The notes under the pieces were generated by a model that worked only from the letters and a program-made list of their open reading frames with translations, was not told where the DNA came from and made no database searches. Positions 1 through 11,849 of a stretch of 64,000 nucleotides of DNA are shown here, piece after piece (position 1 is the stretch's first letter; each line of letters opens with the position of its first letter). Origin of the DNA: Galeruca laticollis (taxonomy: Eukaryota; Arthropoda; Insecta; Coleoptera; Chrysomelidae); assembly GCA_963921935.1 (NCBI GenBank), contig OY998179.1, forward strand, positions 55,472,222 through 55,536,221. Direction: 5' to 3'. The translations under genes and the position numbers were made by a program.

Positions 1-2081
1 GCGTTAAAAATGTTTGCAAAATGTTCGTCATGAGGGAAGTATTTTTTCCTTTAATATATACAACAAGATCATCTGCATACACGCGTGCTTTCAAGGGTTT
101 CGACAAGCCCTTGATGATTGTTTGTGGCCACTAGGAATAATCTGGGGCTAAGAATGGATCCTTGTGGTATCCCATTATCTTCTATCTGATCTGCAGAGTA
201 AGAGCTACGGATTCTTACACGAAAAGATCGGTTCTTCATAAAATTACTGATGAATTTCAAACAACTTCCCCGAATGTTCCACATATGCAGTTGCTTTAGA
301 ATATTAAGTTTCCAGCAAGTATTGAAAGCTTTTTTAAGATCGAAAAATAAAACAATACAAATTTGTTTTGTGGATAGAGCTTTATGAATGTCACTTTCTA
401 AATCCAGGATGTTGTCAATCCCTGAACGATTTTGTCTGAAACCATTTTGCTCGGATATTAAATGGTTCGCATTTTCTAAAGTCCACGTAAGTCTGCCATT
501 GACCATTTTCTCCATCAGTTTGCTGGTTGAGTATATTAAACTTATAGGTCGGTAAGATGAAGGTTCAGTGCGAGATTTTTGGTGTTTCAGGAGCGGAAGC
601 ACGATGGATTTGGACCAGATTGATGGAAACTGGTATTGATTCAAAATGCAGTTAATCAGCTTCAGGAGCGTTGTTTTTGCTATATCGAGAAAATGTTTTA
701 AAAATACAACTGGGATATCATCTGGTCCTGAACTGGATTTTTTTTAATTATTAAGGGCGTTATCCAATTCAGCCTTTGTGAAGCTCATGTTTAAAGCAGT
801 ATGTTCATTTCCATCCAGTGACAGATTCGAGGCTTCTGCAGCTAATTTATTATCGAGAAAAGTGGTGTTGTAGTTTTCGTTCGAGGACATTTGCTTGTAA
901 ATACTGGCTAATATGTTAGCCATTTCACTTGCAGAGGTTATGACTGTGTTATTGAATTTTGAACTAGTTATTACTGGCTTATAATTGAAGGCCGAAATTT
1001 TCCTTGCTCTTCTCCACACTTCACTGATAGGAGTAGAACTATTTATTTTTGAGATAAATTGAAGCCAGGAGTTTTTCTTTGAGAGTTTCGTTGTGAGGTG
1101 AGCCTTGGCATTATGTTTCTTGAAATCTATCTTGATTTCAACTGTCTTGTGTCTTTTATATTTATTCAAAGCTGCTTTGCTTGCACGCATTGCTGCTTCA
1201 CATTCTGGATTCCACCAAGGTACAGGAACGTGATTCAATTTTGTCTTTTTTGTTTTGCCTATAAATAGTTCAGCACTGCTCAGAATTATATTGTTAAAAT
1301 TTGATAATGATTCATCGATGTTTTCAGATAGTTTATAGTTTAAGATAGCGACTTGAATATACTCTGCAAAATCGGACCAGTTAGCAGAGTCGATTTTCCA
1401 TTTTGGCAGAAAAAGATCCGGAGATTGATGAGTACAACCATCTATTATTATAGGGTTGTGGTCACTACCATAGGTAAAGCTCAGGACTTCCCAGGATAGG
1501 CGAGGTGTTAACGAAGGATCGCAAAGGGTTAGATCGATTGCAGTTGAGTCCCCGGTGTTGATGTTGAATCTAGTTTGGGTTCTATCATTGAGAAAATTCA
1601 GTTGAAGTTCCGAAATTACTTCTTCCACAATTTTGCCTCGTGTGTCTGTATGTAGCGAGACCCATATTATGTTATGGCCATTAAAATCCCCCATAATTAT
1701 GCGTGGATGTGGTATTTGCATGGGTAGATCTCTTATGTCGTTATAGGAGGCTGTATAACTTGAGAGTAAATAAATGTTGCATATGAAATATGTGCTAGGT
1801 GAGTTGATCTTGACAATGACAGCTTCTAAGTTGCTAGTGACAAGAAATGGTTTTGCCTCCAATGCCTTATTGACTGGAGTAGCTACTCCGCAGGAAGTGG
1901 AATTGATATCACTTATTCGGTCTTTGCGAAAACAGTCGAATAGCTTTGAATTATAAGTATTTTGATGTTTAAGATTAGTTTCTTGTAGGCATATAATATC
2001 GGGGGAGTGCTCCCCAATTACGATTTGTAGCATAGCAAGGCGATGGAAAATTCTGACGATGTTCCACTGAAGTATTGACAT
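1..2081 (-). pseudogene. LINE A ORF2: endonuclease and reverse transcriptase
   Basis: ORF2 starts at the ATG at 2081-2079. Residues 1-230 form an apurinic-type endonuclease: LQWNI at residues 4-8, QET with catalytic Glu34, a GDFN block near residue 130 and SDHNPI near residue 205. After a linker the frame meets a TAA at 746-744; translation through it continues directly into RT sequence (SSSGPDDIP, then SYRPISL, FFDLKKAF and GIPQGSILSP). The catalytic YADD is at 79-68 but in another frame, so a frameshift lies between about 80 and 170. In the intact family this protein nicks the target and copies the RNA in place (target-primed reverse transcription). The C-terminus is outside the window. Confidence 0.85.
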
Positions 2082-2083
2082 TA
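2079..2083 (-). promoter_or_regulatory. TAATG stop-start overlap of LINE A ORF1/ORF2
   Basis: On the minus strand the ORF1 stop TAA (2083-2081) and ORF2 start ATG (2081-2079) share one A. In some LINEs such as SART1 of silkworm, a UAAUG junction supports termination-reinitiation. Here the junction is intact although both ORFs are broken. Confidence 0.6.
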
Positions 2084-3406
2084 TATATTTTGCTGACTAC
2101 TTTGGGATATGTCACTATCCCACTCTGAAGTATCGTTACCCAGGAACTTGAAAATTTTCTTTTTTAAGTTAGTAAATCGAGTCTTCATAGATCTATCTTT
2201 TAAGTGGGGGTGAATTTGAGATAGCATATGGGTCAGGGCTAGGTAATCTGTTCTATATTCTTTGATCATAGTGATGGGATCTGTAGAGCCATTAACATTG
2301 GTTATGAGTAACGCAAGTTGATCATAATCGATAACGAATGAATGAGATTGATTAGCAATAAAATTTTTGGCCGGTTCAAGTAACTGTACTGTGATATCTG
2401 ATGTAAGACTGGGTGTTGTCAGAACGGTTTTCTTTTTCTTTAATTTTTGTTTGTTTCTCGGTAAAGGAAATAAGTTGTGATCGTTTCCAGCTGTGTCTGC
2501 TTCAGGTGTAATTAATTCGTTTATATTGCGCTTTGTATTGTTGGAGATGCTGTTGGCTCCTTCTGGTGCATCCCTGTTAGTAGATGCAACCGGCGTGGCG
2601 TTAGAGGTTGCCGCATCTTTTGTGGTTGAATTTGAGTCCACTGGGGAAGCTGGTATTACATTTTGCGTGACAACGGTGTTTGCCGGAACATAATTAGATG
2701 TATTCGCGCTAATTGGTAAAATGGAACTGCCTGTAGGTTGAACTTGCGGTAGAGATGTTTTAGGTTCAGTACATTGAGATACTATGTGACCAGGTTTTTA
2801 ACAATTGTAACATACCATACCATCTTGAGACAGAAACATTCCGTATGTCGTATTTTCAAAGTCTACTGTAGACGATTCTGGTAGCGATGAATTGTGAGGT
2901 CTGACGTAGATTTGCCTCCGAAAACTAAGAATATGGCTATACTCAGGTAGAGAGGAACTGATTCTTAAACATGTCAGGTGAGAAACAGGATTTAGTCCGA
3001 TGTTTATTAATTGGTCTATTCATAGATTATGCGGTATTGTAGGACATACGTTCGACAGAATGAGTCTTTCAGCAGGTGTTATTAGTCTTCTGGCCCTAAC
3101 TATTTCTCCCTGTACTTTTATGTATCCATGATTATTTATGAAGTCATCCACCAACTGTTTACTAGATAGGTACATACATATACGATTATGAGACAATCGA
3201 GAGGAAAAAATGATATTTTTCGGTTGGATTATGGTTCCTGGAGGAATTAGATAATCTTGTAATTGAGTGTTTTCTTAAGTACTGAAAACTATTGCGTGTT
3301 CTTTTGAGGGAAATTGTTGTTTTGATACTGCTGAAGAGTAGGTATTGGGGGTACGAGATTGGTCTTGAGATGAGGTCAATGATTGAGAATAGTTGTTGGT
3401 ATACAT
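2081..3406 (-). pseudogene. LINE A ORF1: gag-like RNA-binding protein
   Basis: A single frame runs from the ATG at 3406 to the TAA at 2083-2081, about 440 codons, with three in-frame stops at 3277-3275, 3022-3020 and 2800-2798. The last stop falls inside a CCHC zinc knuckle (CYNC, stop, KPGHIVSQC). Downstream of the knuckle the protein is Ser/Thr/Asn-rich, with a basic KQKLKKKK patch. ORF1 proteins of I and Jockey-type elements bind the element RNA and form the particle delivered to the target. The stop TAA shares its last A with the ORF2 ATG. The middle of the protein resembles LINE gag N-terminal halves but I could not assign a fold. Confidence 0.75.
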
Positions 3407-4370
3407 TTTGATATTTTCACAAAACACGAAGTGACAAAATAATTAAGTACGGCCCTGGCAGTCCGAAAAGCCAGGCACTTGAATCTGCTATAAGTAAGGA
3501 TTGTTTACTGATAATAATGGAATATTTAGATTTATTCGGCAGTACAGTTGATAATCAGACGTAAAGTAAAACTTGATCACTTACAGTTTATACGGAATCC
3601 TACCAATTTATTAAAACAATTTGAATTATCCACACTGAATGTTAAAATGATCGGAGCACATGTCTATTAGAATATATTAATGTTCACTTCAATATATTCT
3701 CTTGGAATGATTGAAATCAACAAGGCAAATAATAGTATGAATAAGAAAAGTGACATTGAAAATTTCAGTAATATTTATAGCTACCTTTTGAATATGGAAC
3801 AAAATAGATAATTTTTCATTATTTATATGATTATTTCATAAAAATGAATTCATTTCTCTTAAGGTAAAAATATGAGAAATTATTGGTCAAAGTCATTTTC
3901 ACAGGTTATAATCTAACCTTATTTCCTTTTCTATTAACGTCAAAATATAAAACAAACTATATGTCAAAGTCATTTTATAAGGTTATAATCTAACCAAAAA
4001 TTCAAACTTCATTGAATAATTATAAAGTAACCTAAAAAAATTAAAATAACTAAGTAACGAACAAAGAAATTATGTATTGATATGTCTTATGTGAAATATG
4101 ACATCATGTATATTATAATTATATTTAAAAAAAATTTACATTTACAAATTTATTAATGATTATTTATCTTGAATGTAAGTACTTATATTTATTTCTCTAT
4201 TTTTAAATCATATTTATATTTGTATATATATTATAGTGCCCTGAAGAAGTGTTAAAAGGACACGGAAGCTTGGCGGCATTTTGTGAATAAAAGATCTTGC
4301 GATGATTCTTTGGACTGACATCCCCGTAATTCCCACCTATATAACATTTTTCAGTCGTTATTAAAAAAAA

Positions 4371-4374
<4 letters not shown>
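3407..4374. other. Non-coding AT-rich stretch ending in a PLE-tail-like motif
   Basis: No long ORF. The first part may be the LINE A 5' UTR. At about 3890-4010 the phrase CAAAGTCATTTT plus AGGTTATAATCTAACC occurs twice about 80 bp apart. The last 140 bases before the (TA)n tract hold a hammerhead-like motif and the shared word AAGCTTGG, also found before other (TA)n tracts in this window. Confidence 0.4.
4241..4267 (+). ncRNA. Degenerate hammerhead-like motif of a PLE-type tail
   Basis: CTGAAGA is followed by a short hairpin (GTGT, loop TAAAAGG, ACAC) and then GGAAGCTTGG. This follows the hammerhead order CUGANGA, stem II, GAA. The conserved G of GAAA-C is followed by a non-canonical GC, so activity is unlikely. 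A similar motif with AAGCTTGG precedes (TA)n at 26616 and, inverted, at 42884. Confidence 0.3.

Positions 4375-4418
<44 letters not shown>
4375..4418. repeat. (TA)n microsatellite
   Basis: Alternating TA on the left side of fold-back copy 1. Confidence 0.95.
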
Positions 4419-4420
<2 letters not shown>

Positions 4421-4817
4421 GAGAGATTGTTGGGTAATTCACGCAAAAAGAAAAAGGGCTACTGAAACAGAGTGGTAACCGCGGACATGCATGTTTCTAG
4501 CTCATTTGCCTTCTTCAGCACAGTATAACCAAATGAGGATGTGGAATTTGGGAGCCAAGATGTTAATCGAAACATGGTAAAACACAATACAACGGATTTC
4601 AGCAGGGAAACCAAACGCTCATTTGTGCCTTCAATTGGAAGATCCCGAGTTTTCAGGACAACAACCAACATCGACACGGAGGCGCATATAGCCCCCCCGC
4701 CTGAACCTTCAGACCCATAGTAAATAACAAAGAAGATGTAGGAATATCGCGTGATATATAAACAACAAAAATAAAGAGATTCTTGGGTAATGAGCGTTTG
4801 GTTTCCCTGCTGAAATT
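4419..4817 (+). mobile_element. Fold-back family copy 1 (348-bp unit family)
   Basis: One full unit in the orientation of the first units at 57901, followed from about 4792 by 26 bases of the unit in reverse orientation (GAGCGTTTGGTTTCCCTGCT). (TA)n lies directly on both sides. Recognisable blocks are GGGTAATTCACGC, GGTAACC, AACCAAACGCTC and AAGATGTAGGAATATCGCG. The minus strand has an open frame of about 120 codons (4459-4830), part of which (TRDLPIEGTNERLVSLL) stays open in copy 2. I know of no protein with this sequence. Confidence 0.75.
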
Positions 4818-4829
4818 TATATATACACA

Positions 4830-4884
<55 letters not shown>

Positions 4885-4910
4885 TTATATATATATATAT
4901 ATATATATAT
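4818..4910. repeat. (TA)n microsatellite
   Basis: Slightly interrupted TA tract between fold-back copy 1 and the 2-kb diverged repeat. Confidence 0.95.
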
Positions 4911-6910
4911 TGAACCAGATATCATAGATAATAAGAGAATTAGTATTATAAAAATATGTTGCTAGTATTAAAATATATGAAAATAATATAAGTTAAGAAA
5001 ACAGGTAAAAAGGAAACACTTTTCTTAGTTTAAACAACATATCAAATAAAGATATATTAAATGATAGCCTATAACAATATAATAAAAAAGGAATTACCTC
5101 AATAATAATACAAAATATAGAGATTGCCTAACCAATGTAATGATGTAAATAAAGTTGCCTAAGACGAAGAATAATTTCCATACCATAACCAGCTGTTCAC
5201 CTAAAAAGATATAATTATATAGTCAAGTCAAGAGAATTTTAGATATAAGTAGTTACATTAGAATACAAATATTATTATAGATAATTCATTATAATCATTA
5301 ATTTAAGAATAAAAACAAATACAAATATTGAATAGAATAGAATTCAATAGATTTTCATAGTCAAACAAATAATGACATATAGACAAATGATGTATGGTAA
5401 ATAAAATAAACATTGAATCAATAAATAGTAATTTGTTGAAGTTTATTATAAATAATATAATGCAAAGAGTTTAGACAAATAACATAAGAGAATTTATATT
5501 TATGAATAATAAGAGTGTAACAGTGATATATTATCAATAATAATATTGAATGTTGTACCATGTAAATGTATCTATGTATAACCAATTTTAATTTATTTGT
5601 ATGATGAAAAAACTCATAGGAACTCTATAAATGAACTAATAATGTAAAAGAGTGTATGTATGAAATTTTTTTAATAAGTGAAAGAAGTTTCAATTAATCT
5701 GATTGCAAAAGACAATATTTTATTGGTTATAAAATATGACAGAACAAATTGTGAATCAACAAATAAACTTTGAAATAGTGACCTGAAAAAGAACAAAAGA
5801 CTGTTTGTTGAAAAAAGTAGAGAATCGAGGGGACGCTTAAATAATAAGGGAAGCTGGTGTCAAGAAGCGAGGAGTGTGTGTGATGGTGTTCCTGAAATTT
5901 CAAGAAATTCCCAGTTTAAGACATTTAAACCTATAAAGTACTATTAAATACAATCTTAGTAATACTCACAGTCAATTGTATCAAGTTTTCCGGCAAGAAT
6001 CTGCGAAATTTTCATCAATTTTGGTTTTTAGGAGCTTCAGCGGAGTGTTCCTGGGATCCAGAGACTTTCATCCCAATTCAAGAGCAACAGGTCAGTGTTT
6101 TTAAATCATTATTGGCCAATAATCAGAGTAAAAACTCAAATACTCAATTAAGTACTTAATTTCATAAATTGATAAACTTTTGCAAATATGATCGATCTAA
6201 AAAAGAAAGAAACAGACTTTATATAGTGAATTCATTGCATAAATTGTTAAAATTAATAAAAAGCCGAATTTTAAATAAATTACAATATGTACTTACGCCA
6301 TCTTGTAATTGCATAAATCTGGTGATTGAAATTTCATAATGTAATAACTATGCCCATCTGTATATAATTCCTATATTTCTATCTATGTATATAACTATTT
6401 ACTTCCCACAGCAATTTGTATCATATATATGTATGATTTATATATAAATTCTTTTATGTGTTTGAACCATTTACTTGTCTGCATCGTCAAACAAACTATG
6501 TTTGTATAAATATAGATGCTTCTTTAGTGTAAGAATTGTTCTTTTTATGCTAAAGCGCATGACTAGTTTTTCACGCATGCGCATTGATGAAATTATTAAA
6601 ATAAATAAGTAGATACAATATAACCATTGGCGTCTCATATTATTTTTATCAAATATATAAAATATTAAATTTAAAATTAAATTGATTTCAAAATAATGTG
6701 TTTTCTTTCTATTTAAACAATTACAACAATATAAAATGCCAGGACTCAAAGAGAAAAAGGATTTCATGCTCCCGAAATAATTAATATATAATAAATATAA
6801 CAGATATATAAAAAACAATAACTGAGCTAGCCAAACTAAACAAAAATTCTAAATAATAAACATCTACATTTAAATTTCATAATCAAAAGTAAGTAAGCTT
6901 ATATCATATA
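4911..6910 (+). repeat. 2-kb diverged repeat, copy 1, between (TA)n tracts
   Basis: AT-rich and without a convincing ORF. From about 5700 on it shares a series of blocks in the same order with 25100-26090: AGTGACCTGAA plus AAACAAAAGACTG; a block ending in an AGGTCAGTGT donor-like site (6088 here); ATGATCGATCT plus AAAAAGAA; ACTTACGC; and AGCGCAT followed by GCATGCGCA. Both copies lie between (TA)n tracts and are about 2 kb long. Whether it is a non-autonomous transposon or a segmental duplication is open. The small minus-strand ORF at 6471-6818 has no recognisable domain. Confidence 0.55.
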
Positions 6911-6913
6911 TAG

Positions 6914-6966
<53 letters not shown>

Positions 6967-6970
6967 TATA
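6911..6970. repeat. (TA)n microsatellite
   Basis: TA tract on the left side of fold-back copy 2. Confidence 0.95.
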
Positions 6971-7545
6971 ACAACAACAACCAAATAAGGATGTGAAATT
7001 TGGGAGCAAAGATGTTAATCGAAACATGGGAAAACACAAAACAACGGATATCAATAGGGAAACCAAACGCTCATTTGTGCCTTCAATTGGAAGATCCCGA
7101 GTTTTGAAGACAACAACCATGATCGAAACGGAGGCATATACAGCCTTCCGACCCATAGTGTATAACGCGATATTCCTACATCTTCTTTGTTATTTACTAT
7201 GGGTCGGAAGGTTCAGGCAGGGGGGCTATATACGCCTCCGTGTCGATCTCGGTTGTTGTCCGGAAAACTCGGGATCTTCCAATTGAAGGCACAAATGAGC
7301 GTTTGGTTTCCCTGTTGAAATCCGTTGTTTTGTGTTTTCCCATATTTCGATTAACATCTTTGCTCCCACATTTCACATCCTTATTTGGTTATACCGTGCT
7401 GAAGACGACAAATGAGTAAGAAACATGTATGTCCGCGGTAACCACTCTGTTTCAGTAGCCCCTTTTTCTTTTTGCGTGAATTACCCTAGAATCTCTTTAT
7501 TGTTGTTGTTAACATATCACGCGATATTCCTACATCTTCTTTGTT
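6971..7545. mobile_element. Fold-back family copy 2 (palindromic)
   Basis: The left half (about 6975-7160) reads as the unit in one direction (AACCAAATAAGGATGTGAAA onward). The right half (about 7165-7545) reads as its reverse complement with longer coverage. The dyad is near 7150-7200, where CCTTCCGACCCATAGT faces ACTATGGGTCGGAAGG. (TA)n lies at both ends. The plus-strand right half keeps a frame reading TRDLPIEGTNERLVSLLKSV, matching copy 1. Confidence 0.75.
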
Positions 7546-7566
7546 ATTATATATATATATATATAT
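7546..7566. repeat. (TA)n microsatellite
   Basis: Short TA tract on the right side of fold-back copy 2. Confidence 0.9.
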
Positions 7567-7616
7567 AAAAAATGTAAAATATACAGAGTGACATTTTAAA
7601 AATAGTTAAAAAGTTT

Positions 7617-8400
7617 TCAATAAACATTGCTCAAATTGTTAGTATCAAGTTTGTAGTTTAAGTGGTTTTCATGTTTATTGATATAATATATATCAAGAAA
7701 TAATCTAGATCTGTAGTTATTGTTTCGATCCAATAATATTATATTGTCATGATCAAAATTATGACCTGTCTCTAAATAGTGTTCTACTGTGGCACAAGTA
7801 TTTTTGTGTAGTCTGCAGTAACTTTTATGTTCAGTGATTCTTTGCTTTAACGTTTGACCTATGTAACACTCTTGACCATCTCTGCATGGTTGTTTATAAA
7901 TTACATTGGTATCGTACAATAGTGGTGTTTTGTCCTTAAGTTTTGTAAATAAGTTAGAATTTTTTTGTTGGTTATATTTTGAAATTTTTACGTTATTAAA
8001 TTGCTTGAAAATCGCTATAATTTTGTTAGACAACTGCGGTATAGGTGACAACTTTTTATATAAAATTTGTTGTGATTCTGGAGGATCAACTGCTCCATCA
8101 TATATTTCGGTGTTGTATAGCAGGTTTTTTAGCACATTCTTTGGATAACCATTATTAGCAAAGATCGCAAATAGATTGTGGAGGTTCGATGCTAACTATT
8201 TTTTATCACTGATATGCACTACCTTGTTTTTCATTGCTATTACGGTGTTGTAAATTTGGGATTTGGGGTGATTTGAGAAATAATTTATAAACCTGCCTTA
8301 TGATCATTGTCTCTGACTACTCTGGTATCCAAAAAAGATAACGATCGATCGTCTGCTAATTCAATGGTGATTTGAATATGAAATTGAATATGAATATGAG
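7617..8400 (-). pseudogene. Penelope-like element 1: RT C-terminus and GIY-YIG endonuclease
   Basis: The minus strand encodes the C-terminal half of a PLE polyprotein. From about 8340 down it reads SLSFLDTRVVRDND, then SNHPKSQIYNTVIAMKNKVV, a stop in front of LASNLHNLF, and then an intact 172-codon frame (8135-7617) ending in a GIY-YIG nuclease (ECYIGQTLKQRITEHK, then CATVEHYLETGH). PLEs pair a reverse transcriptase with this nuclease and prime at chromosomal nicks. The copy is truncated at its 5' side near 8480, where it meets PLE 2 head to head. Its protein is a close relative of PLE 2, so both belong to one family. Confidence 0.85.
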
Positions 8401-10905
8401 AACAAATTGCAGTTTCAATTTACTTCAGACCGTTATACCAGAAATTTATGGATTATTCTATAATTAAAAAACGGTCGATAACGTAAAAAATTTATAAGTT
8501 AGATGGGTTTTTATCAACTAACGAATGAACTATACGGTGACATTTTAAAATTATTCAAACAAGGGGCAAATTACAACAGAAAATTTGCTAAACAAAACAA
8601 TCGGAGAGTTTTCTTATTAAGATGCCGAACATCCAGTATTATACCGAAACATATACAGGACAGTGTGGAAAACATTCAGAGTCTATTGATGAATACAAAC
8701 GACATATTGAGCAACAAGGTGACGAAATTAATTGATAGAATTTCCTTCCAAATTTTATCTTTAGAAATTCAAATAACTTGTAAAAACATTTCAAGAAGTA
8801 ATAACTTTATTAGTGATATAGAATTGAAACTGAAGAATATGGTTACTATGAACGTATTATCACAATTAAAAAAAACATTGAAATATACATATGACAGTGT
8901 TCCATAAAGTTAGACAAACAAATATAAACAAGTTTGAAAAATTGGAGAAGATAGCTGATAACTGTTTATTTTTTGACAATGGTAAACGGTTCAAAAATAT
9001 TTCGTAGGTTGACATTCCGAAAGACATAGCGGACTTTATTTCCTTAGGACTCAAATTTAGTGTTATAGAGACAAAAAACATCAGAATGGATATCTTCATG
9101 GCGGAGGTTGAGAATATAATTGATGATACCCCAATTAATGACAAAGACGTATTAAGAGCTAAAGCTACAAATGTGGTTACCAATTTTCTGAACAAGAATA
9201 AATGAAAAAAAAGCATCAAAATTCAATAGAATGTATTAGACTACTCAAGCATTTTTGAAAGACCATCCAGATCTTTATATATTACAAGCCGATAAAGGGG
9301 GATGTACAGTGGCAATGTACAAACAAGATTACATTGAAAAAACTGAAATAATGTTAGAAGATAGGAAACACGAATGTTAAATGAATAAAGATCCAACGTC
9401 GTCGATCCAGTACAAATTCAATGATCTTATAAAATATTTGGAATCAAAATTAACACCAATAATGCTAGAAAACTACACATTCGTAACGCTTCCTTTCCAA
9501 AACTGTACTCACCAAAAATACACATACATTTAAAATCAATTGTTGGCTCCGTTAATGCAGTAACATATCAAATCGCCAAAACTGTTAGTGGCATCTTAAA
9601 AAATGCTTTCGAAGACCACAATAACTATAATATCAAGGTTACGTTCACATTTGTAACAGATATCAGAAATAGGCTCCTTCCAGAAAGTTATATATTAATC
9701 TCTTTAGATGCGGTGTCTCAACTTACAAACATTCCTTTGGAACTGGTAGTAGATATTGTAGAAAATGAATGGAATATTGTTGTAGAATTTACAACATTGT
9801 AAAGGGATAATTTTTTGGCGGTTGTGAGATTTGCCTTTGAGAATAGTTATTTTGGTTTTAACAATGAATTTTATCGTCAAATATTTGAGACACCAATGGG
9901 TTTTCCTATAAGTCCAATATTAGCAACAATTGTGTGGGATTTCTTATCAGATGAGGTTATTCCAACATTAACTTTCGAAATTGCATTTTTATATAAATAT
10001 GTAGATGACATATTTTGTGCTATACCTAAGGAGCGTACCGAAACTATATTAATTGGGATTAATTCTTTTAATGAGCATATTCAATTCACCATTGAAATAG
10101 AAGACGATCGTTCGTTACCCTTTTTTGAATACCAGAGTATTCAGAGACAATGATGATAAAATAATATTAGATTGGTTCCAAAAACCTACAGACTCAGGCA
10201 GGTTTATAAAATATTTTTCAAATCATCTCAAATCACAAATTCACAAGACCGTAATAGCAATGAAAAACAGGGTAGTACAAATCAGTGATAAAAAATGGTT
10301 AGCATCGAACCTCAACAAACTATTTGCGATCTTTGCTAATAATGGTTATACAAAGAACGTGCTAGAAAAGCTGCTATACAACATCAAAATATATGATGGA
10401 GCAATTGATCCTCCAAAACCACATCAAATTTTATATAAAAAGTTGTCATTTATACCGCAGTTGTCTACCAAAATAATAGCGATTTTCCAGCAATTTAATA
10501 ACATAAAAATTTCAAAATATAACCTACAAAAAAATTCTAACTCATTTATAAAACTTAAGGACAAAACACCACTATTGTACAATACCAATATAATTTATAC
10601 ACTGCCATGAAGAGATTGTCAAGGCGAAACGTCTCAATGGTTAGAGCAAAGAATCCCTTAACATAAAAGTGACTGCAAACTAGACAAAAATACTTGTGCT
10701 ACAGTATAACACCATTTAAAGACAGGTCATAGTTTTAATTATGACAATATAACATTATTGGATAAAAACAATAACTACAGATCTAGATTATTCCTTGAAA
10801 TGTATTATATCAAGAAACATGAAAACCAGTTAAACGACAAACTTGATACTAACAATTTGAGCAATATTTATTGTAATCTTTTTAATTATTTTTAACATGT
10901 CACTT
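8400..10905 (+). pseudogene. Penelope-like element 2: near full-length RT and GIY-YIG remnants
   Basis: A plus-strand PLE with all segments in order but in several frames. It has an N-terminal region (8503-8907), a block FISLGLKFS (about 9040), the fingers block LQADKGGCTVAMYKQDY (about 9280), RT palm with FETPMGFPISP and the catalytic YVDD (9815-10153), the thumb DTRVFRDNDD to GRFIKYFSNH (10125-10610), and a decayed GIY-YIG nuclease to about 10900. Frameshifts lie near 8890, 9210, 9480 and 10130, with stops in the nuclease. The RT segment from about 9480 to 9810 is heavily damaged. The intact family would copy its RNA into nicked DNA. Confidence 0.85.
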
Positions 10906-11349
<444 letters not shown>

Positions 11350-11448
11350 GTATCCCACGAGGTTTTGGCCAGCATATATCTCGAAAACTATTTGACTTAC
11401 AATATTGAAATTTGGCAGTTATAAACCGTAGGTAGTATTACACATTTT

Positions 11449-11460
11449 AAGCAATCAGCT
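11449..11460. repeat. Target-site duplication, left copy (SINE)
   Basis: AAGCAATCAGCT, 12 bp, repeated exactly at 11747-11758 on the other side of the SINE. Confidence 0.9.
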
Positions 11461-11746
11461 TCTCTTCTTACAGTCCCATATCCGTGATCGGACGTAGGCG
11501 ACCTCTCACTTCTACCTGTGTTGTGCTCTCCAGTTACCACAGATAAAAGGGACCCACAGTTTAACGACGGATCCGAACGTCTATGTTGAGAGGCTGTACT
11601 AGGCAGAATACTGTCTGTGGTTTGCCATTGCCTTCCGACAGGTGGCTCTCCGTATTTTTAATTATGATGTTAACTAGGTCCGGGTTTGATCCCGGGGCCT
11701 CTCGGTTAGCAGACAGAGCACAATTCCACTAGCCTACGGAGACCAC
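11461..11746 (-). mobile_element. tRNA-derived SINE
   Basis: Read on the minus strand it starts GTGGTCTCCGTAGGCTAGTGG, with an A-box-like TAGGCTAGTGG and, about 35 nt later, a B-box-like GGATCAAACCC, the internal RNA polymerase III promoter of tRNA-derived SINEs. About 200 nt of unrelated tail follow. An exact 12-bp duplication flanks the 286-bp body, so this is a complete insertion. SINEs carry no protein and depend on a LINE for copying. Confidence 0.85.
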
Positions 11747-11758
11747 AAGCAATCAGCT
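11747..11758. repeat. Target-site duplication, right copy (SINE)
   Basis: AAGCAATCAGCT, identical to 11449-11460. Confidence 0.9.
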
Positions 11759-11849
11759 ACTTTGCTACAATGTCACGTTTCGGGTCACGTGATATCATTT
11801 TTAGAAAAGTTGATGACACACCCTGTATATTGTTCCACTGCTGTAAAGG

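Larger units (their letters stand above)
1..3700 (-). mobile_element. Non-LTR retrotransposon LINE A (I-like), incomplete
   Basis: Minus-strand LINE with two ORFs, ORF1 (gag-like, CCHC knuckle) and ORF2 (endonuclease plus reverse transcriptase), joined by a shared TAATG stop/start. The 3' part (end of RT, any RNase H, 3' UTR) lies beyond the left edge of the window. The 5' end is not delimited: coding stops at 3406, and the next few hundred bases upstream may be 5' UTR. At least four in-frame stops and one frameshift show that it is inactive. Confidence 0.85.

Noticed and set aside
1774..1956. Plus-strand ORF inside LINE A
   Set aside because: Shadow of the minus-strand endonuclease frame; many other opposite-strand ORFs in LINE B, LINE C, the Gypsy copies and PLEs were dropped for the same reason.
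11675..11746. tRNA gene
   Set aside because: Only A- and B-box-like words of a SINE head; the rest does not fold as a working tRNA, and a target duplication surrounds the whole 286 bp.
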